From positions 248,001 through 312,000 of the forward strand of contig NC_007908.1 of assembly GCF_000013605.1 (NCBI RefSeq): DNA of 64,000 nucleotides, in the 5' to 3' direction. The notes beneath the pieces are model-generated. The model was not told where the DNA came from. It worked only from the letters and a program-made list of their open reading frames with translations, and did not search any database. This document shows, in pieces, positions 61,384 through 64,000 of the stretch. How positions within the stretch are numbered: position 1 is the first letter of the stretch; every line of letters begins with the position of its first letter. The position numbers were made by a program, and so were the translations under genes. Source of the DNA: Rhodoferax ferrireducens T118 (GTDB lineage: Bacteria > Pseudomonadota > Gammaproteobacteria > Burkholderiales > Burkholderiaceae_C).

Positions 61384-62370
61384 ATGACATTCCAAGCACT
61401 ACTTGCCAGCAAGACCGGTGACAAGATCACGACCAGCGTAGTCTCGCTGAGCGATGCAGACCTCATGCCCGGCGATGTCGTGGTCGACATCGATTACTCC
61501 ACCGTGAACTACAAGGACGCGATAGCCATCACCGGCCGTGCGGAGGTCATTCGCCAGTTCCCCCTGATTCCCGGCATCGACTTCGCCGGCACGGTCAAGA
61601 CTTCTTCCTACCCCGGCATCGCTGCTGGCGACCGCGTCGTCGCCAATGGCTGGGGCTTGAGCCAAACCCACCACGGCGGCTATGCGCAGCAGGCGCGCGT
61701 GAAAGGTGAGTGGCTGATCAAGCTTCCGGCCGCCTTGTCCACCAAGGATGCGATGGCCATCGGGACGGCGGGCTACACAGCGATGCTGTCGGTGATGGCG
61801 CTTGAGCATGGCGGGCTCACGCCCCAGCATGGGGACATCCTCGTGACGGGTGCCAATGGCGGTGTCGGCTCCGTCGCCATCGCCCTCCTGTCCGGCCTCG
61901 GTTACCGGGTTGTCGCCTCTACCGGGCGACTGGAGGAGAGCGAGTATCTGCGCAGCCTGGGGGCTGCCGACATCATCGATCGCCGGACGCTGTCGGAGCC
62001 GGGAGCGCCGATAGCCGGTGAAAAGTGGGCTGGTGCCGTCGACTCGGTCGGCAGCCACACGCTGGCCAATGTGCTGGCGCAAACAAAGTACCGGGGCGTG
62101 GTCACCGCTTGCGGTCTGGCCCAAGGCATGGACCTCCCTGCTTCTGTGCTGCCTTTCATCTTGCGTAATGTGACGCTTGCTGGCATTGATTCGGTCAATG
62201 CCCCCCAACAGGTGCGCATCGAGGCTTGGTCACGGCTGGCGCGGGACCTGGATTTGGCCAAGCTCGCACGCGCGACTCACGTGGTCGGCTTGGCCGAGGT
62301 GCCCACGGTTGCCGCCCAAATGCTCGAAGGAAGAGTCCAGGGCCGCGTGGTTGTTGATGTCAACGCATGA
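61384..62370 (+). CDS. AcuI/YhdH-type MDR reductase
   Basis: A 328-residue zinc-independent reductase: DYSTVNYKDAIAITGRAEVI, PGIDFAGTVKTSSYPG, NGWGLSQTHHGGYAQQARVK, VTGANGGVGSVAIALLSGLG. These match the acrylyl-CoA reductase (AcuI/YhdH) family. It would reduce acryloyl-CoA or related reactive enoyl groups, fitting an electrophile-detoxification operon. Confidence 0.92.
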   Translation: MTFQALLASKTGDKITTSVVSLSDADLMPGDVVVDIDYSTVNYKDAIAITGRAEVIRQFPLIPGIDFAGTVKTSSYPGIAAGDRVVANGWGLSQTHHGGYAQQARVKGEWLIKLPAALSTKDAMAIGTAGYTAMLSVMALEHGGLTPQHGDILVTGANGGVGSVAIALLSGLGYRVVASTGRLEESEYLRSLGAADIIDRRTLSEPGAPIAGEKWAGAVDSVGSHTLANVLAQTKYRGVVTACGLAQGMDLPASVLPFILRNVTLAGIDSVNAPQQVRIEAWSRLARDLDLAKLARATHVVGLAEVPTVAAQMLEGRVQGRVVVDVNA

Positions 62371-62386
62371 GTCTGTTGAGGCAAAT

Positions 62387-63211
62387 ATGAGTACAAACAC
62401 CACCGTCAAGATGGCTAAGCGCGCACTGGTGACCGGCGCATCCAGCGGCATTGGCGCGGCCATCGCGCGTGAGTTGGCGGCGCTCGGCATTGATCTCGTG
62501 CTGACGGCGCGCCGCCGCGCCGCGCTTGAAGCGGTCGCCGCAAGCTGCAAGGGCGTGAAGGTCGAGATCGTCACCGCCGATCTCGGCAAGCCCGATGCCG
62601 CGCACGCACTGTGGGCCGCCGCCACTGCCAGTGGCCCTATCGACATCCTGATCAACAACGCCGGCTTCGGCTATTTTCGCCGCTTCGACGAGGTCGATTG
62701 GGCGCGTGACGCGGAGCTTGTCCAGCTCAACATGACTTCGCTCGTCGCGCTTGCGCGCTGCTTTGTGGATGCGCACAGGGCTGGCACCACACCTGCGCAC
62801 ATGCTGAACATCGCGTCGACCGGCGCGTACCAGTCCGTGCCGAATATGGCGCTGTATGCCGCGTCGAAAGCGTTCGTGCGCAACTTCAGCGAGGCTCTCC
62901 ATGACGAGTACCGCGGCACACCACTGTCGGTGACCTGCATCTGCCCCGGCGGCACCGAAACCGCGTTCCACGCCGCGTCCGGCGGGGGCGACTACTCGTG
63001 GATCGCAAATGCTTCGACGAAAAGCGCTGAGTTCGTGGCACACGCTGCCGTCCGCGCAATGCTGGCTGGCAAGCGCACGGTGGTACCTGGCCTGTTTAAC
63101 CAGTTATCCACGTTCGGCGTGCGCTTCTTGTCGCGGCGCGTTGCGTCAAAGGTGGCGACCCAGGTGCTGGGCAAGCCTCGACTGGCGCTGCCGGTGCGAA
63201 GCGCGACCTGA
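62387..63211 (+). CDS. Short-chain dehydrogenase (3 of 3)
   Basis: A 274-residue SDR: TGASSGIGAAIARELAALGI, NNAGFGYFRRF, catalytic YAASKAF, ICPGGTETAFH. GAGG lies before ATG 62387, 17 bases after the AcuI-like gene; an in-frame ATG at 62357 overlaps that gene. Substrate unknown. Confidence 0.88.
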   Translation: MSTNTTVKMAKRALVTGASSGIGAAIARELAALGIDLVLTARRRAALEAVAASCKGVKVEIVTADLGKPDAAHALWAAATASGPIDILINNAGFGYFRRFDEVDWARDAELVQLNMTSLVALARCFVDAHRAGTTPAHMLNIASTGAYQSVPNMALYAASKAFVRNFSEALHDEYRGTPLSVTCICPGGTETAFHAASGGGDYSWIANASTKSAEFVAHAAVRAMLAGKRTVVPGLFNQLSTFGVRFLSRRVASKVATQVLGKPRLALPVRSAT

Positions 63212-63248
63212 GATCGCAGCCAAAGCCCGTCCACAAAAGGATTTCAAT

Positions 63249-64000
63249 ATGAGCTACAACCACCTCACCGCCACCACCCGCTTTGTGGAAGTCGATGGCG
63301 ACAAATTCGCCTATCGCCGCTGGGGCAATGCCACGTCAGACCAACCGCCCATGTTGTTGCTGCAACATTTTCGTGGCGGCATGGACCATTGGGACCCCTT
63401 GATGACCGACGGTCTTGCCGAAGGCCGTGAAGTCATTCTCTACAACGGCCGCGGCATAGCGTCGTCTGGCGGCAAACCGCGCACCCGAATTGAGGACATG
63501 GCCGACGATGCGGCCGCCTTCGTGCGCGCGCTGGGCCTGCAGCAGATCGACCTTCTGGGCTTTTCGCTGGGCGGCTTTCAGGCACTGGATCTGACCTGGC
63601 GTCATCCCACTCTGGTGCGCAAACTGATGTTGTTGGGTACCGGCCCGCGCGGCGGCAACCCCGACATGGAGCAGCGCGTGCTGACCACCGCCGTCAATCC
63701 CGTCCCCGATTTTGAAGACTTCCTGTACCTGTTCTTTGGTCGCTCGGCGCAGGCCGAGCAGGCCGCAAAGGCGTTCTGGGAACGGCGTCACCAGCGCAAG
63801 GATCAAGATCCGCCGTCCTCCCAGGAAGCCGGAATTGCACAGATCGAGGCCAACATACTCTATCTGCCAAGGCTGTCGGAGGACGATCCCTTCGCTTATT
63901 TGCGCGGCGTCCACCACCCCACGTTCATTCTCAATGGGGTGAACGACGTGATGGTCCCGACCATCAACTCGTTCTACATGGCTCGCAACATGCCGAATGC
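63249..64000 (+). CDS. Alpha/beta hydrolase, 3' end cut by window edge
   Basis: The first 250 residues of a cytoplasmic alpha/beta hydrolase: FAYRRWGNATSDQPPMLLLQ, Ser106 in GFSLGG, LVRKLMLLGTGPRGG, and NGVNDVMVP with the catalytic acid. The catalytic His lies beyond the window. It is a paralogue of the secreted hydrolase at 59502, but lacks a signal peptide. The operon continues beyond the window. Confidence 0.9.
   Translation, partial: MSYNHLTATTRFVEVDGDKFAYRRWGNATSDQPPMLLLQHFRGGMDHWDPLMTDGLAEGREVILYNGRGIASSGGKPRTRIEDMADDAAAFVRALGLQQIDLLGFSLGGFQALDLTWRHPTLVRKLMLLGTGPRGGNPDMEQRVLTTAVNPVPDFEDFLYLFFGRSAQAEQAAKAFWERRHQRKDQDPPSSQEAGIAQIEANILYLPRLSEDDPFAYLRGVHHPTFILNGVNDVMVPTINSFYMARNMPN

Noticed and set aside
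1..64000. CRISPR arrays, tRNA or rRNA genes, replication origins, integrases and attachment sites
   Set aside because: No regularly spaced repeats, cloverleaf-type tRNA ends, integrase genes or origin-like boxes were seen by reading; a tRNA scan could still find a missed gene.

Overview
The window is a contiguous piece of a GC-rich betaproteobacterial chromosome, most likely Comamonadaceae and Rhodoferax-like. This rests on gene content (multiheme cytochromes beside lignin-monomer catabolism, several Liv-type transporters), on GGAGAC-type ribosome binding sites, and on a short dispersed intergenic repeat of the kind I associate with Comamonadaceae. No tRNA, rRNA, CRISPR array or intact insertion sequence was found.

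Region A (1-12365) is an electron-transfer island. It has six multiheme c-type cytochrome genes (one cut by the window edge) with at least 44 visible haem sites, a large predicted outer-membrane beta-barrel, two NHL beta-propeller lipoproteins, a thioredoxin-fold/TPR protein without a CXXC, and a HAMP membrane protein. A four-haem protein (4623-5312), a five-haem relative (1684-2364) and the N-terminal third of a twelve-haem protein (9881-11638) share one module. In the four-haem protein the only histidines outside the haem motifs number exactly four, as needed for four bis-His haems. The module and its neighbours resemble what I recall of OmcE-type extracellular cytochrome filament loci; this is the most exciting candidate in the window.

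Region B (12475-18178) is ordinary: a giant AsmA/DUF748 envelope protein and phosphate acetyltransferase, both on the minus strand.

Region C (18435-33118) is a phenylpropanoid (ferulate/p-coumarate type) island: a MarR regulator, acyl-CoA dehydrogenase, porin, a Liv-type ABC transporter whose LivM and LivG are fused, aroyl-CoA thioesterase, 3-hydroxyacyl-CoA dehydrogenase, thiolase, feruloyl-CoA-synthetase-like ligase and crotonase, with a divergent amidohydrolase that may be an alternative beta-ketoacyl-CoA hydrolase. Region D (33156-38216) has a ferredoxin-like protein, a qorB/HxlR divergent pair, and a MarR gene followed by vanillate O-demethylase vanAB. Protocatechuate 4,5-dioxygenase (48062-49282, with a divergent LysR gene) completes ferulate to vanillate to protocatechuate to ring cleavage; later meta-pathway genes are not in the window.

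Region E (38528-42506) is accessory DNA: a YkgJ protein, a MarR/EamA operon with a palindromic operator, a GyrI-like protein, a probable IS66 remnant, and a graveyard of folD, metC and GntR-regulator fragments. Region F (42698-48012) is a second, unfused Liv transporter and a hemerythrin protein. Region G (50346-54124) is an AraC gene divergent from a complete class I cytochrome P450 system (P450, 2Fe-2S ferredoxin, reductase) with an unusual AGIES I-helix motif. Region H (54177-64000) has a small lipoprotein, a response-regulator fragment, an aldo/keto reductase and a TetR-controlled operon of reductases, short-chain dehydrogenases and two alpha/beta hydrolases that runs off the end; a 24-base sequence shared by the tetR start and the operon leader is the likely operator.
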